DNA from: JAFGAS01 sp963809875 | Lineage (GTDB): Bacteria > Desulfobacterota > Zymogenia > Zymogenales > Zymogenaceae | DNA: 64,000 nt | Assembly: GCA_963809875.1 (NCBI GenBank) | Contig: CAWELC010000005.1 | Span: 186,001-250,000, forward strand | Reading direction: 5' to 3' | Part shown: piece by piece, positions 46,667-56,802 of the stretch | Layout of the letters: every line of letters begins with the position of its first letter | Numbering within the stretch: the stretch's first letter is position 1 | The notes under the pieces: generated by a model | Told to the model about the DNA's origin: nothing | The model's input: the letters and a program-made list of their open reading frames with translations, nothing else | The model's database searches: none | Made by a program: the position numbers and the translations under genes

Positions 46667-47843
46667 GAGAGATGAGCGGCGGGCAAAGCGCCTCTTTTAC
46701 GCCTGTTTTGAAGATCTCGGGCAGGAGGCGGCCTGGACGGTGCATATCAGGGAGGTGGTGGACAACTGGCAGGCCCTGGGGGCCTCGGTCACCCTCTTTG
46801 CCCCCGGGATATGGCCGTTTTCGGTTCCCCCCGCCTGTGAGGTCGTATATGTCCCGACGATAAACGTGAGGATCGTCAGGGAATACTTCTTTCTTATGAT
46901 CGTTCCCCTGTACATCCTCTTCTTCGGCCTGAGGCGGCGGCCCGCCGCCGTCTACTGCCGCGAGATGAGCATCATGCCGCCGATCGTATGGGCGGCACGC
47001 CTTCTCGGGATACCCGTCGTGCTGGAGATAAACGGGTTTCTGCTCAAAGACCTTGAGATGATCGGGGCCTCCGGGTTGAGACTATCGGTCTTTCGGCTTT
47101 TTCAGCGGATAAATCTCAGGCTGGCGGACAGCCTCGTCTTTGCGGGGAGGGACTATCTCGATCTTTTTCGTCGGGAATATGCCATCGAGAAAGACAAGGC
47201 CCACTTTATTCCCAACGGGGTTGACACAGACCTCTTTTCTCCCGGTGACGGGGCGCAAGCGGCGCGGCTGGCCGGCCTTGATTTGAACAGGAGATACGTC
47301 ACTTTCGTCGGCACCTTCTACCCCCACTCGCTTACGCCGGTGATCGTCAGGGCGGCGCAGAAGATCGTCACAAAATATCCCGACGTGGATTTCATCATGG
47401 TCGGAGACGGACACGATCTCGCTCTATGCAAAACGACGGCCGGGGAGCTCCGTATTTCCGATCGTATCGTGTTCGCGGGGACGAAGATGAACCGCGACGT
47501 CCCGACCTATCTCCGGGCATCGATGGTGCTGATTAACCTGGTCGAGGGATCCGATGACAGCGGCAGCATGAAACTTCTCGAGTATATGTCCTCGGGGGGG
47601 GCCGTCGTCGTCAACAGCGGCTCGGCCTTCGGCGTTGCCCTGGAACACCGCGTAGACTGCTACCTGATAGATAAAGCCGAGCCCGAGGCCCTTGCCCAGG
47701 CTATCGAAACCCTCCTGAACGATGACAGGCTGCGCCGTGAGATAGGCAATAACGCCCGGGCGTTCGTCCTTTCCCGCTTCAGCTGGAACTCTACCGCCCG
47801 AAGGCTCCTTTCGGTTATCGACGAGGTGCGCGCCCGTGGGTAG
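46650..47843 (+). CDS. GT4-family glycosyltransferase
   Basis: 397 residues from GTG 46650. N-terminal acceptor half (KRLFYACFEDLGQEAAWTVH, PAAVYCREMSIMPPIVWAAR, VVLEINGF), nucleotide half (VTFVGTFYPHSLTPVIVRAA, VDFIMVGDGHDLA, LINLVEGSDDSGSMKLLEYM). The catalytic E region is KLLEYMSSGGAVV. It is part of the same operon, overlapping both neighbours. Sugar specificity unknown. Confidence 0.9.
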
Positions 47844-47844
47844 A

Positions 47845-48953
47845 ATGCGAAACGTGCTGGTCCTGAATATCGGCGGCCTCGGGGACACGGTAATGGCGAC
47901 CCCGGCCTTGTCGGCGCTGGCCCGGGGGGTCGAAGGCGGAATGCTGGATCTCGTGACGGTCGCGCGATCGGCGCCGCTCGTCAAGAGGGCGCCCTTTATC
48001 AGGCGGTGCTATATGGTGGACGTCTCCGCGCTGACGGGCAGGCCCGACCCGGCCCGAATAGTCCGGCTTGGGGCCTCTCTCGGGACGCTGCTGCGCCTCA
48101 GGTTGAACCGCTATGACCTTGCCGTGGACCTGATGGCAACCGAGAGTCCCCGGGCTGCGGGTAGGAGGCGGCTCCTCCTCGGCCTGATCTCCGCGCGACG
48201 GACGGCGGGAAGAGACACCAATGGCTGGGCCGGCTACCTGGACGTGAGGGTCCCCGAAGAGCTGGGGTCAGGAGTCCACGAGGTCGATCGGAAGCTGGCC
48301 GTCGTCAAGGCGCTGTTTGCCGATCGGACACCGTGCCGGCCATGCGGGTCTTCCCGGCCGAAGGCGAGATCGAGGCGGCCGGTCGCCTCTACGAGTCGGT
48401 GCGGGGACGCAAGACCCGGGGTGTGGCCGTCCTGGTGCCGGGCTCATGGCGCCCAACGAGACGGTGGGACACGGACAGATTTATCGCCGTGGGAAATCAC
48501 CTGAAAGATCGCCACCGGTTATCGGTGGCGGTGTGCGGCTCATCGGATGAGGCCGATATCGTCAGAACCGTGGCCGGCGGCCTTGCCGGCGGCGCTTCAC
48601 CTCTCCTGGACCTTTCCCCCGGGGTCCTGTTTGGAATGATCGCGCGCTGTGATATAATGGTCACCAACGATACCGGCCCCATGCACCTGGCCGCGGCGGC
48701 CAAAAAGCCGGGAATCGTGGCGATATTCGGCCCGGAAAACCCGGATCGATACGCCCCGAAAAGAGACACGGGGGTCGTCGTACTCTCCGACCGCGTCGAC
48801 TGCTCCCCCTGCACGCGTTATTCCTGCCCCGATATGCGCTGCCTGGAGGGTATCGACGTTGGGCGAGTGCTTAAGGCGGTGGATGACCTCATGGCGGGGC
48901 GGGAAAAACAGAGGATCGAAAAGGGGCGAAAGGTCCAAGTGATCGGGTCATGA
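47845..48953 (+). CDS. GT9-family (heptosyltransferase-like) glycosyltransferase, one apparent frameshift
   Basis: About 367 residues. MRNVLVLNIGGLGDTVMATP is the GT9 start; ATG 47845 is preferred over GTG 47836. The first frame runs to VVKALFADRTPC; after a missing base near 48330-48345 the second gives RVFPAEGEIEAAGRLYES, VLVPGSWRPTRRWDTDRFIA, ARCDIMVTNDTGPMHLAAA and VDCSPCTRYSCPDMRCL, the Cys-rich tail typical of GT9. It may transfer a heptose or other sugar from an ADP- or NDP-sugar. The stop overlaps the next gene (ATGA). Confidence 0.85.
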
Positions 48954-49903
48954 GAGGGGCGGTCAAGACAGAGACGTGCGCCCGGGCGGGGTCGGGCGGG
49001 GTCGGGGATTGTTCCCCACTCGTCTCGGTGGTCGTCGCGACCATCGGCAGGGGGCGGCTTCTCGTCCAGACGGTTCGGGGGCTTCTCGAAAGCGACTATC
49101 CGAGACTCGAAGTCATCGTCATTGACCAGACCCCGCACCCCCAGCGAGACGTTCTGGGGTTCATGGAAGACAACAGCGCGCGCGTCAGGTATATACGGAG
49201 GAGCAAGCCGGGTCTTCCGGACGCCCGCAACGCCGGGGTTGCCGCCGCCCGGGGTGACGTGGTCCTTTTTGTCGACGACGACGTGATCGTCGGACCTCGC
49301 CTCATCGCCGCCCACGCGGGAGCCTACGCCCGGACCGGGGTGGGAGGGGTGGCGGGACGGGTGCTGCCCCCGGGCGAGATCTCCGGTAAGAGCGAGCGGA
49401 GGCCCGGGCATATCGCGAAGGCACGCCTGGGGGGGCTGGTCCTCCGGGATCATTTTGACGCCGGGGTGCGGACGGAGGCCGATCACGTTCGGGGCTGCAA
49501 CATGTCGTTTCTCAAACGGGCGATCATTGACGCGGGCGGATTTGACGGACGGTTTGGGGGCAGCGCTCATCTTGAAGAGACGGACCTGGCCTTTCGGGTG
49601 CGGGCGGCAGGCTACCGGCTGGTCTTTGAGCCGGATGCGGACCTCGTCCATCTGCTGGAGGCGGCCGGTGGGTGCCGTCCGAAAAATCCTCGGGACTGGT
49701 TCTTCTGGTACGGCCATAACGTGTGCCTCTTTTACCGGAAGAATTTCCCCGGCGCGCTCTTCGTGTTCTCCGGCGCATATTTTGCCGCACGGCTCGGCTT
49801 GTCGGCGATAAAGAACCGTGATCTCCGGGTAGTCGTCTGGGGGGCCAAGGGATTTATCCAGGGACTCGGAACCTACCGGCGGCGGTGGTGCATAACGACG
49901 TGA
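48950..49903 (+). CDS. GT2-family glycosyltransferase
   Basis: 317 residues. Motifs: SVVVATIGRGRLLVQTV, LEVIVIDQTPHPQRD, GDVVLFVDDDVIVGPRL (metal site) and AHLEETDLAFRVRAAGYRLVF. A C-terminal hydrophobic and basic stretch (NFPGALFVFSGAYFAARLGL) suggests membrane contact. It lies in the plus-strand glycan operon with a four-base overlap upstream. Confidence 0.92.
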   Translation: MRGAVKTETCARAGSGGVGDCSPLVSVVVATIGRGRLLVQTVRGLLESDYPRLEVIVIDQTPHPQRDVLGFMEDNSARVRYIRRSKPGLPDARNAGVAAARGDVVLFVDDDVIVGPRLIAAHAGAYARTGVGGVAGRVLPPGEISGKSERRPGHIAKARLGGLVLRDHFDAGVRTEADHVRGCNMSFLKRAIIDAGGFDGRFGGSAHLEETDLAFRVRAAGYRLVFEPDADLVHLLEAAGGCRPKNPRDWFFWYGHNVCLFYRKNFPGALFVFSGAYFAARLGLSAIKNRDLRVVVWGAKGFIQGLGTYRRRWCITT

Positions 49904-49922
49904 GGCGGGACTACCGGTTTCT

Positions 49923-50579
49923 ATGACACTGAGGCGATTGATTACTCATATCTTTATGAAGGCCCGGGGGAGCTCGGGGACTGAGCTATCGCGAGGGGCG
50001 CTCTCCGACCGGATCAGGGCCGCGGCCGTCGCCCTGGTGTCCGGGAGGCGCGACGGGTGGGTCCTCGAGGTGGGGGTCGGTGAGGGGCTCCTGGCCGAGG
50101 AGGCGGTCGCCCGCGGAGGCGTCCAAAAACTTATCGGCATGGATATACTTCGTGATAACCTGAAGGAGGCGCGGGAAAGGATCGGCACGGCGGGACTCTT
50201 CTTCGGCGTGTGCGCCCGGGGAGACGCCCTCCCGTTCAGGCCGTCCGCGTTTGCAGCGGTTATCTGCATCAACACGCTGCACAATCAGCCGTCCTGGATC
50301 GAGGTGGAAGCGGTCGTCGCCGCGGCGGCGCGGCTCGTCCGGGAAAAGGGGAGCCTGATCATCGATATCAGAAACGCCGGGGACCCGCTTATCAGCTTGG
50401 CCTACCGTTACTCGACGGTCTTCGATCCCTCGACCAAGAGGCTGCCCGTACACGCGTATCGGCTCGGTCGAGTCAGGCGGCTGCTGGGGCGGCACGGGTT
50501 TCGGATCGTGAAAAAGACGAGAATATACTATCCCTTCTGGCTCTTTCCCAGCGCTTATGTCATCGAGGCCCGGCGGTGA
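49923..50579 (+). CDS. Class I SAM-dependent methyltransferase
   Basis: 218 residues. Motif I is VLEVGVGEG (47-55), followed by the acidic adenosine-binding LIGMDILRDNL, ARGDALPFRPSAFAAVICIN (motif II/III region) and GSLIIDIRNAG. Enzymes of this kind in glycan operons methylate a sugar or a sugar-nucleotide. It starts 19 bases after the glycosyltransferase gene; its TGA overlaps the following GTG. Confidence 0.9.
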   Translation: MTLRRLITHIFMKARGSSGTELSRGALSDRIRAAAVALVSGRRDGWVLEVGVGEGLLAEEAVARGGVQKLIGMDILRDNLKEARERIGTAGLFFGVCARGDALPFRPSAFAAVICINTLHNQPSWIEVEAVVAAAARLVREKGSLIIDIRNAGDPLISLAYRYSTVFDPSTKRLPVHAYRLGRVRRLLGRHGFRIVKKTRIYYPFWLFPSAYVIEARR

Positions 50580-51758
50580 GACGAGTCCCCACAAATTCCT
50601 TCCACGCCGACGTTCGGCGTATCCTCGGGGCGGTCGCCGGCGGCTCGGAAAACGACGCGGCGGCCTTCGAGGAGCGCTTCGCGCGCTACGTGGGTGTGAA
50701 GCGCGCCTTCCTCGTGGGGTCGGGGACGTCGGCCCTCTACGTCATCCTCAGGGCCCTTCGGACCCTCTCGGGGAAAACCGAGGTGGTGATGCCCGCGTAT
50801 ATGGTGCCTACGCTGACGCTGGCGATCGCGCGGGCGGGTCTCACCACTCGGCTCTGCGAGATCGATCCGGCAACCCTCAACATGGATACGCGAAAACTCG
50901 CCGATTCGATCTCGGAAAAGACCCTGGCGGTGATGCCGGCGCACCTGTTCGGCTTCCCGATGGACCTCGATCCGGTTCTGCGGGAAGCCCGGGCGGGTGG
51001 GTTCTTCGTCGTGGAGGACGCGGCCCAGGCGCCCGGTGCGACCCTCGGTGGTAAGCGGGTGGGAGGGTTCGGTGACGCGGGCTTTTTTTCGCTGTGCAAG
51101 GGAAAGATCATCTCCACATTCAGGGGGGGCGTTATCACGACCGACAATCCCGATATCGGCAGGGCGATCGAGCGGGAGGTCCCCAGCATCCGGAAGCCCG
51201 GACCCCTGTTCGACCTGAGGGTTTTGGCTACCCTGATGCTCCTTGCCGGAGCGGTTCGGCCCATGGTCTACGGCGCGTTATTGCCTCTCATCGGCCGGTT
51301 CAAATCGACCACGGTCCACACAGATTTCGAGCCGACCGGGGCAACCCCGTTCGTGGCGCGTCTGGGCCGCTCACAGATGGACACGATCGATAATCAGGTC
51401 GCGGCGCGGGTGAAAAACGGGACGATGCTCCTTTCCGGCCTCGGCACAATGGCGGGCGTCGCTGTACCACGAGTCGTCCCAGGGGCCGTCCCCTCATTCA
51501 ACCACCTGCCGGTAGTTGATCGAGAACAGGGAAATGATCGGGCCGCTCAGGGCGCGGCTTTTGGCGCGAGGCATCGATACCGCACGCATGTACGAGCGGC
51601 CGGTTCACCATATCTACGACCTCGGCTATCGCCGCTCGCCCGATCCGTTTCCCTGGGCGACCTCAGTCGCCGAGCGGCTGATCGTCCTGCCGGCCCATCC
51701 ACTGGTATCGGAGTCCGACGTCAGGATAATGATTGATACAATCCATACCATGGTGTAG
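50576..51758 (+). CDS. DegT/DnrJ/EryC1-family aminotransferase, one apparent frameshift
   Basis: About 393 residues from GTG 50576 (GTGA overlap with the methyltransferase gene). PLP-enzyme motifs: KRAFLVGSGTSALYVILRAL, VVMPAYMVPTLTLAI, VVEDAAQAPGATLGGKRVGG, and GFFSLCKGKIISTFRGG with the PLP-binding lysine. Near 51505-51515 the frame changes after NHLPVV to LIENREMIGPLRARLLARGI and finishes at TAG 51758; one surplus base accounts for it. It probably aminates a keto-sugar nucleotide for the exopolysaccharide. Confidence 0.85.
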
Positions 51759-51762
51759 AACG

Positions 51763-51945
51763 ATGGCGCGAACAAAACGAAGGTTCAAGATCTATCTCAT
51801 TATCTTCATGATCTTGCTCGTGGTGGCCGTCTTCCTGCCGACCATCATGAAGACCATCTCGGACTATTTCCATTCCGAGCAGGCCTATTACTATCCCCAC
51901 GACCTGCAGCGCGGCGACTATCTGGAGAAGCAGGGGGAGAAGTAG
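51763..51945 (+). CDS. Small single-pass membrane protein
   Basis: 60 residues: basic N-terminus (MARTKRRFKIY), one helix (LIIFMILLVVAVFLPTIM) and a polar tail with many tyrosines (SEQAYYYPHDLQRGDYLEK). ATG 51763 follows the aminotransferase stop by four bases, and its TAG touches the ATG of the radical SAM gene at 51946. It does not look like a RiPP precursor because it has a long membrane helix and no leader-core division. Function unknown. Confidence 0.7.
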   Translation: MARTKRRFKIYLIIFMILLVVAVFLPTIMKTISDYFHSEQAYYYPHDLQRGDYLEKQGEK

Positions 51946-53098
51946 ATGATCTCGGCACGTAACCTCAGAAGGAATCTCCGCAAGGCCCGGGAATTTCCCC
52001 TGTACGCCGCTCGCGTCCTTTTAAAGCGGACATTGTCGACCGCGTCCTACCATCTGTGCCGCGGATGGAGCGCTCCTCCGGAGACGGTATCGATCCTTCT
52101 GACCTTTCAATGTAATCTTCGCTGCAAGATGTGCGGCCAATGGGGAGAGACCGGGGCGGCGCTCGGGCTTACGGACGAAGTCAGGCGCCTGGCGCTGTCG
52201 CTTGACGATGTGAGAGCCGTCGTCGAAGGCGTACGGTCGTTTTCTCCCGCGATCACGCTCTTTGGCGGGGAGCCCCTCATCTATAAAGATATCATCGGCG
52301 CCGTCGAGATCATCAAGGGGGCGGGGCTGCGCGCCAATATCATCACCAACGGCACGCTCCTTTCCCGGTATGCCGCGGACCTCGTGCGTTTGGGCCTGGA
52401 CGAGATCATCTTCTCCCTGGACGGTCCCCCTGAGATACACGACCGGGTGAGAAACCGGGCGGGGGTCTTCAGAGACGCGGCCGAAGGGTTCCGGCTGCTT
52501 GCCGAAGCGAAGAAGAAGCTGAGCTCGCAGCGGCCCGTGGTCAACGTCAACAGCACGATCTTCGATTTCAACTACCGGCGGATGTCGGAAACCTTCGACA
52601 CGGCCCGGTCCCTGGGGGCCGAGGAGATCACCTTTCACCACTTGATCTTCATCAGCGCTCCGATGTATGCGGCGCACCGGGAGCTGATGGTGACTCTGTT
52701 CGACATGCCCTCCTGCGACTGGGAGGGATTTGTGGTCGATCGGCTCCCCGAAATCGATGCCGATATCCTCATCGACGGCGCTCAGGGCAGTGAGGGGGCG
52801 GGGGGCGTCAGTCTACCCCAACCTTACCGACGGGGAGGTGAAGGAGTACTATGGTTCTTTCGAATTCGCCCCCACCAGCTACAAGCCCGCGTGCATGAGT
52901 CCCTGGATGACGGCTTATATCTTCCCCGACGGCACGATCAGACCGTGTCTGAGCAACGGGGTGGTGATGGGAAATATCAGGAAGGAGCCTTTCTCGGCGG
53001 TCTGGAATGGCGAGAAATACATCGGCTATCGGCGCGAGGTGAAGAGACGAGGCCGCTTCCCGGCGTGCGCGCGCTGCACGGAGCTCTACCGGTTTTGA
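51946..53098 (+). CDS. Radical SAM protein of the exopolysaccharide operon, one apparent frameshift
   Basis: About 384 residues. The cluster motif is LTFQCNLRCKMC (C56, C60, C63), with ITLFGGEPLIYKDI, ITNGTLLSRYA and IIFSLDGPPEIHD. After LIDGAQGSEG the frame breaks in a G-rich run (52793-52806) and continues ASVYPNLTDGEVKEYYGSFE to a SPASM-like end with CLSNG and CARC, stopping at 53098. A slip in a run of six G explains it. The substrate is unknown; it might modify a sugar, lipid or the small membrane protein encoded just before it. Confidence 0.85.
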
Positions 53099-53245
53099 GA
53101 CCGCCTTCGCCGAGTTGCCGGGAAAGTCCGGGTGAGGGCGGATGAGAGGGAATATGCCGTCGGCTCCCGTGATGCCGCGGCAGCACGCGCCGACCGACCG
53201 GGCACGACCGGCGATACCGTCAGTAACTATGAAGACTGACCGCTC

Positions 53246-54416
53246 ATGAAAAAACGGATAGAAATCCTGCACGTCATCACCCGAATGGAGGAGGGAGGGG
53301 CGCCGCGCGTCCTCCTGGACCTGATAGGAGGCCTTGACCGGGGCCGGTTCTCCCAGACGCTGGCGGCGGGGCCGGCCCCCGAGGGGTCGGAGCTGTTGCC
53401 CGAGGCGAGGCGCCTGCCGATTTCCGTCAGGGAGATCACGGCGCTCGGGCGCCGCATCGCCCCGGTAAGAGACCTTTCGGCCCTCGCGACCCTCATCGAC
53501 TTGATAAAGCGGGGAAGTTTTGATATCATCCACACCCATACCTCCAAGGCCGGCTTTCTGGGACGGCTTGCGGCGCGCCTTGCCGGAGGCAAGCGGGTGA
53601 TCTATTCACCCCATGGGGACGTCTTTTCCGGTTACTTCCCCGGGTACGAGACGGCGGCCTACGCCATGGCGGAGCGGATCGCGGCCCGCTGGTGCGACAG
53701 GATCGTGACGTTATCGGACGCGGGGGCCCTCGAGTACCTCGCGCGGAATATCGGAAAGCGGCGCCAGTTCGTGACGATCCCAAACGGGGTGGACGCGGCG
53801 GCCCTTTCGCGTTGCGGCCGACCGCGAGGGAGCGCGCCGGGAGCTCAACGTGCGTCCGGACGACCTGGTCATCTCGTGCGTCGGGAGGCTCGTCCCGGTG
53901 AAGGGGTGCGACGTACTGGTCGCTGCGGCGCCGAAGATCGTTAAAGGGATCGGCGATGGAAGGTCCGTCCGGTTTCTGATGGTTGGGGACGGCCCCCAGC
54001 GGGACATCCTCGTTTCGCAGGCGGGAGATCTTGGGGTGGGCGAGCGGTTTTCGTTTCTCGGATTTCGCGGCGATGTGCCCCGGCTCCTTTCGGCATCCGA
54101 TCTTCTGGCGATGCCTTCCAGAAACGAAGGGCTGGGGATGAGCATCCTGGAGGCTATGGCCCTCTCGCTTCCGGTGGTGGCCTCCCGTGTCGGGGGGATC
54201 CCCGAGGTGGTTACGGACGACGTCACCGGAATTCTCGTCTCTCCCGAACAACCCGATGAATTGGCCCGGGCCTGTCTCGCGTTGCTGGAGGACCGAGGCC
54301 GGGCCCGGGAGATGGGACGGGCGGGCAGGAAGGCGGTGGAGGAACGATTCAGCATCGAGCTTTCCGTGGAAAGGACGGCCCGGCTCTACCTCGATCTGAT
54401 GGGAGAAGCGTCGTGA
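53246..54416 (+). CDS. GT4-family glycosyltransferase, one apparent frameshift
   Basis: About 389 residues. N-terminal IEILHVITRMEEGGAPRVLL, FDIIHTHTSKAGFLGRLAAR and VIYSPHGDVFSGYF lead to IPNGVDAAAL. Near 53805-53815 one surplus base moves the frame to VAADREGARRELNVRPDDLV, then GRLVPVKGCDVLVAAA, FLMVGDGPQRDIL and SRNEGLGMSILEAMALSLPV. The stop overlaps the next gene's GTG (GTGA). A normal GT-B exopolysaccharide enzyme apart from the frame break. It lies 147 bases after the radical SAM gene. Confidence 0.86.
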
Positions 54417-55099
54417 TCGTGGCCATTCATCAACCGCAGTATATGGCCTGGAGTGGATATTTCCATAAGATGGATGCGGCCGACACCTTTATCTTTCTGG
54501 ATACCGTGCAGTACAAAAAGAACGAGTATCAGAACAGAAACCTGATCAAGGGGCCGCAGGGTCCCCAGTGGCTTACCGTGCCGGTGATTTCCCGCTTCGG
54601 CCAGACCATCCGGGAGGTCCGGATAAACGAGGCTGTGTCCTGGAGGAAGAAACACCTTTCGGCCCTGGTATCATGCTACGGAAAGGCGCCTTTCTTCAAA
54701 CGGTACATCGGCGATTTCGAAGAGCTTCTGGAAGGTTCCCCAGGCGGGCTTTCGGAGGTGAACATCGCGGCCTCGCGGATGATAGCCGGGCTCCTCGGTA
54801 TCCGCACCGCGCTTGCCGTCGCTTCGGACCTCGGGGAGGTCGATAGCGGGAGGGACCGGCGGCTCGTGGAGATCGTCAGGCTGCTGGGCGGTGACACCTA
54901 TCTCTCGGGGGCGGGCGGCAGGGGATATATCGACGAAGACGTGTTCAGGGAGGGGCAATTGAGCCTCGTCTATCAGGATTTTCGCGCGCCCATCTATCCA
55001 CAACTCTTCGGCGCGTTTGCGCCGAATCTTTCGATCATAGATCTTATCTTCAATGTCGGACATATGACCATGGATTATCTTCGAGGTACGGTAAAATGA
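54413..55099 (+). CDS. WbqC-family protein
   Basis: 228 residues of the WbqC-like family: IVAIHQPQYMAWSGYFHKM at the start, FIFLDTVQYKKNEYQNRN, WLTVPVISRFGQ and the conserved late DLIFNVG segment. WbqC proteins occur in O-antigen and exopolysaccharide loci and have been linked to sugar N-acylation or amino-acid attachment; their exact chemistry is unclear. It sits between a glycosyltransferase and a PIG-L deacetylase, overlapping both by four bases, which suggests joint action on an amino-sugar. Confidence 0.9.
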   Translation: MIVAIHQPQYMAWSGYFHKMDAADTFIFLDTVQYKKNEYQNRNLIKGPQGPQWLTVPVISRFGQTIREVRINEAVSWRKKHLSALVSCYGKAPFFKRYIGDFEELLEGSPGGLSEVNIAASRMIAGLLGIRTALAVASDLGEVDSGRDRRLVEIVRLLGGDTYLSGAGGRGYIDEDVFREGQLSLVYQDFRAPIYPQLFGAFAPNLSIIDLIFNVGHMTMDYLRGTVK

Positions 55100-55710
55100 A
55101 CATTCTCGCGTTAGGCGCTCATCCCGACGACATCGAGTTCGGCTGCGGCGGAACGCTGGCCAAGTATGCCAACAACGGCCACGCCGTCCATCTCATGGTG
55201 ATGACAAGGGGGGAAAAGGGAGGCGACGGGGACGAACGGGCGTCCGAGCAGAAGAAGGCCCGGGAGCTACTCATGGCCAAGAAGCTCTTTTGGGGGGGGT
55301 TCCAGGATACGTTTCCGCCACCCCAGAAGGACCTGATCGATACGATCGAACAGGTTATCGAGACCACCGATCCTAATATGATCTTCGTCAATTTCGCCGA
55401 CGACACCCACCAGGATCACCGGGAGCTCGCCAGGGCGCTCAAGTCGGCGGCGCGTAACGTCAGAAACGTCATGTATTACGAGGTGCCTTCGACCCAGAAC
55501 TTTACCCCGACGGTCTTTGTCGACATCGAAAGATTTATGGACCTGAAGAAGCAGGCCCTGATGGCGCACCATTCCCAAATGATGAAGACGAACATCGAGG
55601 GCCTCTCGATCCTCGAGATCTCCCGCTCGCTGTCGAACTATCGCGGGATCCAGGCCCGCATTCGCTACGCGGAGGGTTTCTACCCCGAGCGGCTGATGAT
55701 AAATCTCTGA
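55096..55710 (+). CDS. PIG-L/LmbE-family deacetylase
   Basis: 204 residues. The zinc-binding motif is LGAHPDDIEFGCGG (AHPDD), with the second His in DTHQDHRE. Family members remove N-acetyl groups from GlcNAc-containing compounds. Together with WbqC and the DegT aminotransferase on either side it probably prepares or remodels an N-acylated sugar. The TGA stop shares a base with ATG 55710. Confidence 0.93.
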   Translation: MNILALGAHPDDIEFGCGGTLAKYANNGHAVHLMVMTRGEKGGDGDERASEQKKARELLMAKKLFWGGFQDTFPPPQKDLIDTIEQVIETTDPNMIFVNFADDTHQDHRELARALKSAARNVRNVMYYEVPSTQNFTPTVFVDIERFMDLKKQALMAHHSQMMKTNIEGLSILEISRSLSNYRGIQARIRYAEGFYPERLMINL

Positions 55711-56802
55711 TGGCACCAACATTGTCTGACATGAACGGTCGGGCACGGGGCCCGATTGCCCATTCCCGACCCTCTATAGCCGAGGACGATGCCCGAGTCG
55801 TCGCCCAATCGGTGACGAGCGCAACCCTCGTCGGCGGCCCCCCTCTTTCGGCCTTCGAGACGGCCGTGGCCCGCCTGGCGGGCGCGGCCCATGGGTGTGC
55901 GGTCAGCAGCGGAACGGCGGCGCTCCACCTGGCGCTGGCCGCCCTCGGGGTTGGGCCGGACCACGAGGTAATCCTGCCGGCATATCTCTGCGCGGCGCCG
56001 CTTTATGCCGTCCGCTACGTCGGCGCGCGGCCCGTCCTTGCCGACGTTGACCCGGAGACCGGCTGCTGTCTCGGCGCATCACCTGCGCGCCCTACTGACG
56101 AAACGGACCGGCGCTATCATAGCCGTACATCCCTTTGGCAGGTCCGCGCCCGTAGACGAGATCGTCTCCCTCGGCGCTCCGGTTATCGAGGACTGCGCCC
56201 AGTCTCTCGGGGGGAGCTTCAAGGGCAAACCCGTCGGGTCGTGGGGGACCGTGAGCGTCTTTTCATTCTACGCCACGAAAGTAATCACGACGGGATTCGG
56301 CGGAATGGTCTGCTCAAACGACGCGCGTCTCGTCGGACGGGTTCGTGACCTGATCCGTTACGATGAGCGGAGTGACGACAACACCGCCTACGCCTACGGG
56401 ATGACCTCCTTTCAGGCCGCCCTCGGACTTAGCCAGCTAGCGCGAATCGACGGCTTTATCCAAAGGAGGAAGGAGATATACGATCTTTATCGACGGTCGT
56501 TGTCCGGGGCGGGAATCGAGCTCCCGCCGCCCGCCCCGCCGGGGGAGGATATCCATTATCGATTCATCCTGAAGGCGCCTGACGGGGCGGATCAGGTTAT
56601 CTCTCGGCTGCACGACCGGGGAGTCATCGCCCGACGTCCGGTCTTTCGGCCGCTCTATCTCTACACGGGCGGCCAAGAGCTCCCCGGAACCGAGCGGGCC
56701 TATGCCCGGGACGTTTCAATTCCCCTTTACCCTGCGCTGACGGACGAGGAGACCCGGCGGGTCTCAGAGGCTGTGATCACGGTTTTTGCGGAGCGGCCAT
56801 GA
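55710..56802 (+). CDS. DegT/DnrJ/EryC1-family aminotransferase, one apparent frameshift
   Basis: About 363 residues. First frame: SIAEDDARVVAQSVTSATLV, AAHGCAVSSGTAALHLALAA, EVILPAYLCAAPLYAVRYVG. Near 56060-56072 the frame shifts by one surplus base into VSAHHLRALLTKRTGAIIAV, PVIEDCAQSLGGSFKGKPVG and SFYATKVITTGFGGMV, where the PLP lysine lies. Ends at TGA 56802 overlapping the next ATG. It should transaminate a keto-sugar nucleotide. It differs clearly from the one at 50576, so two amino-sugars or two positions may be made. Confidence 0.86.

Noticed and set aside
51763..51945. The 60-residue protein as a RiPP precursor for the adjacent radical SAM enzyme
   Set aside because: It has a long membrane helix, no cysteines and no leader-core division.
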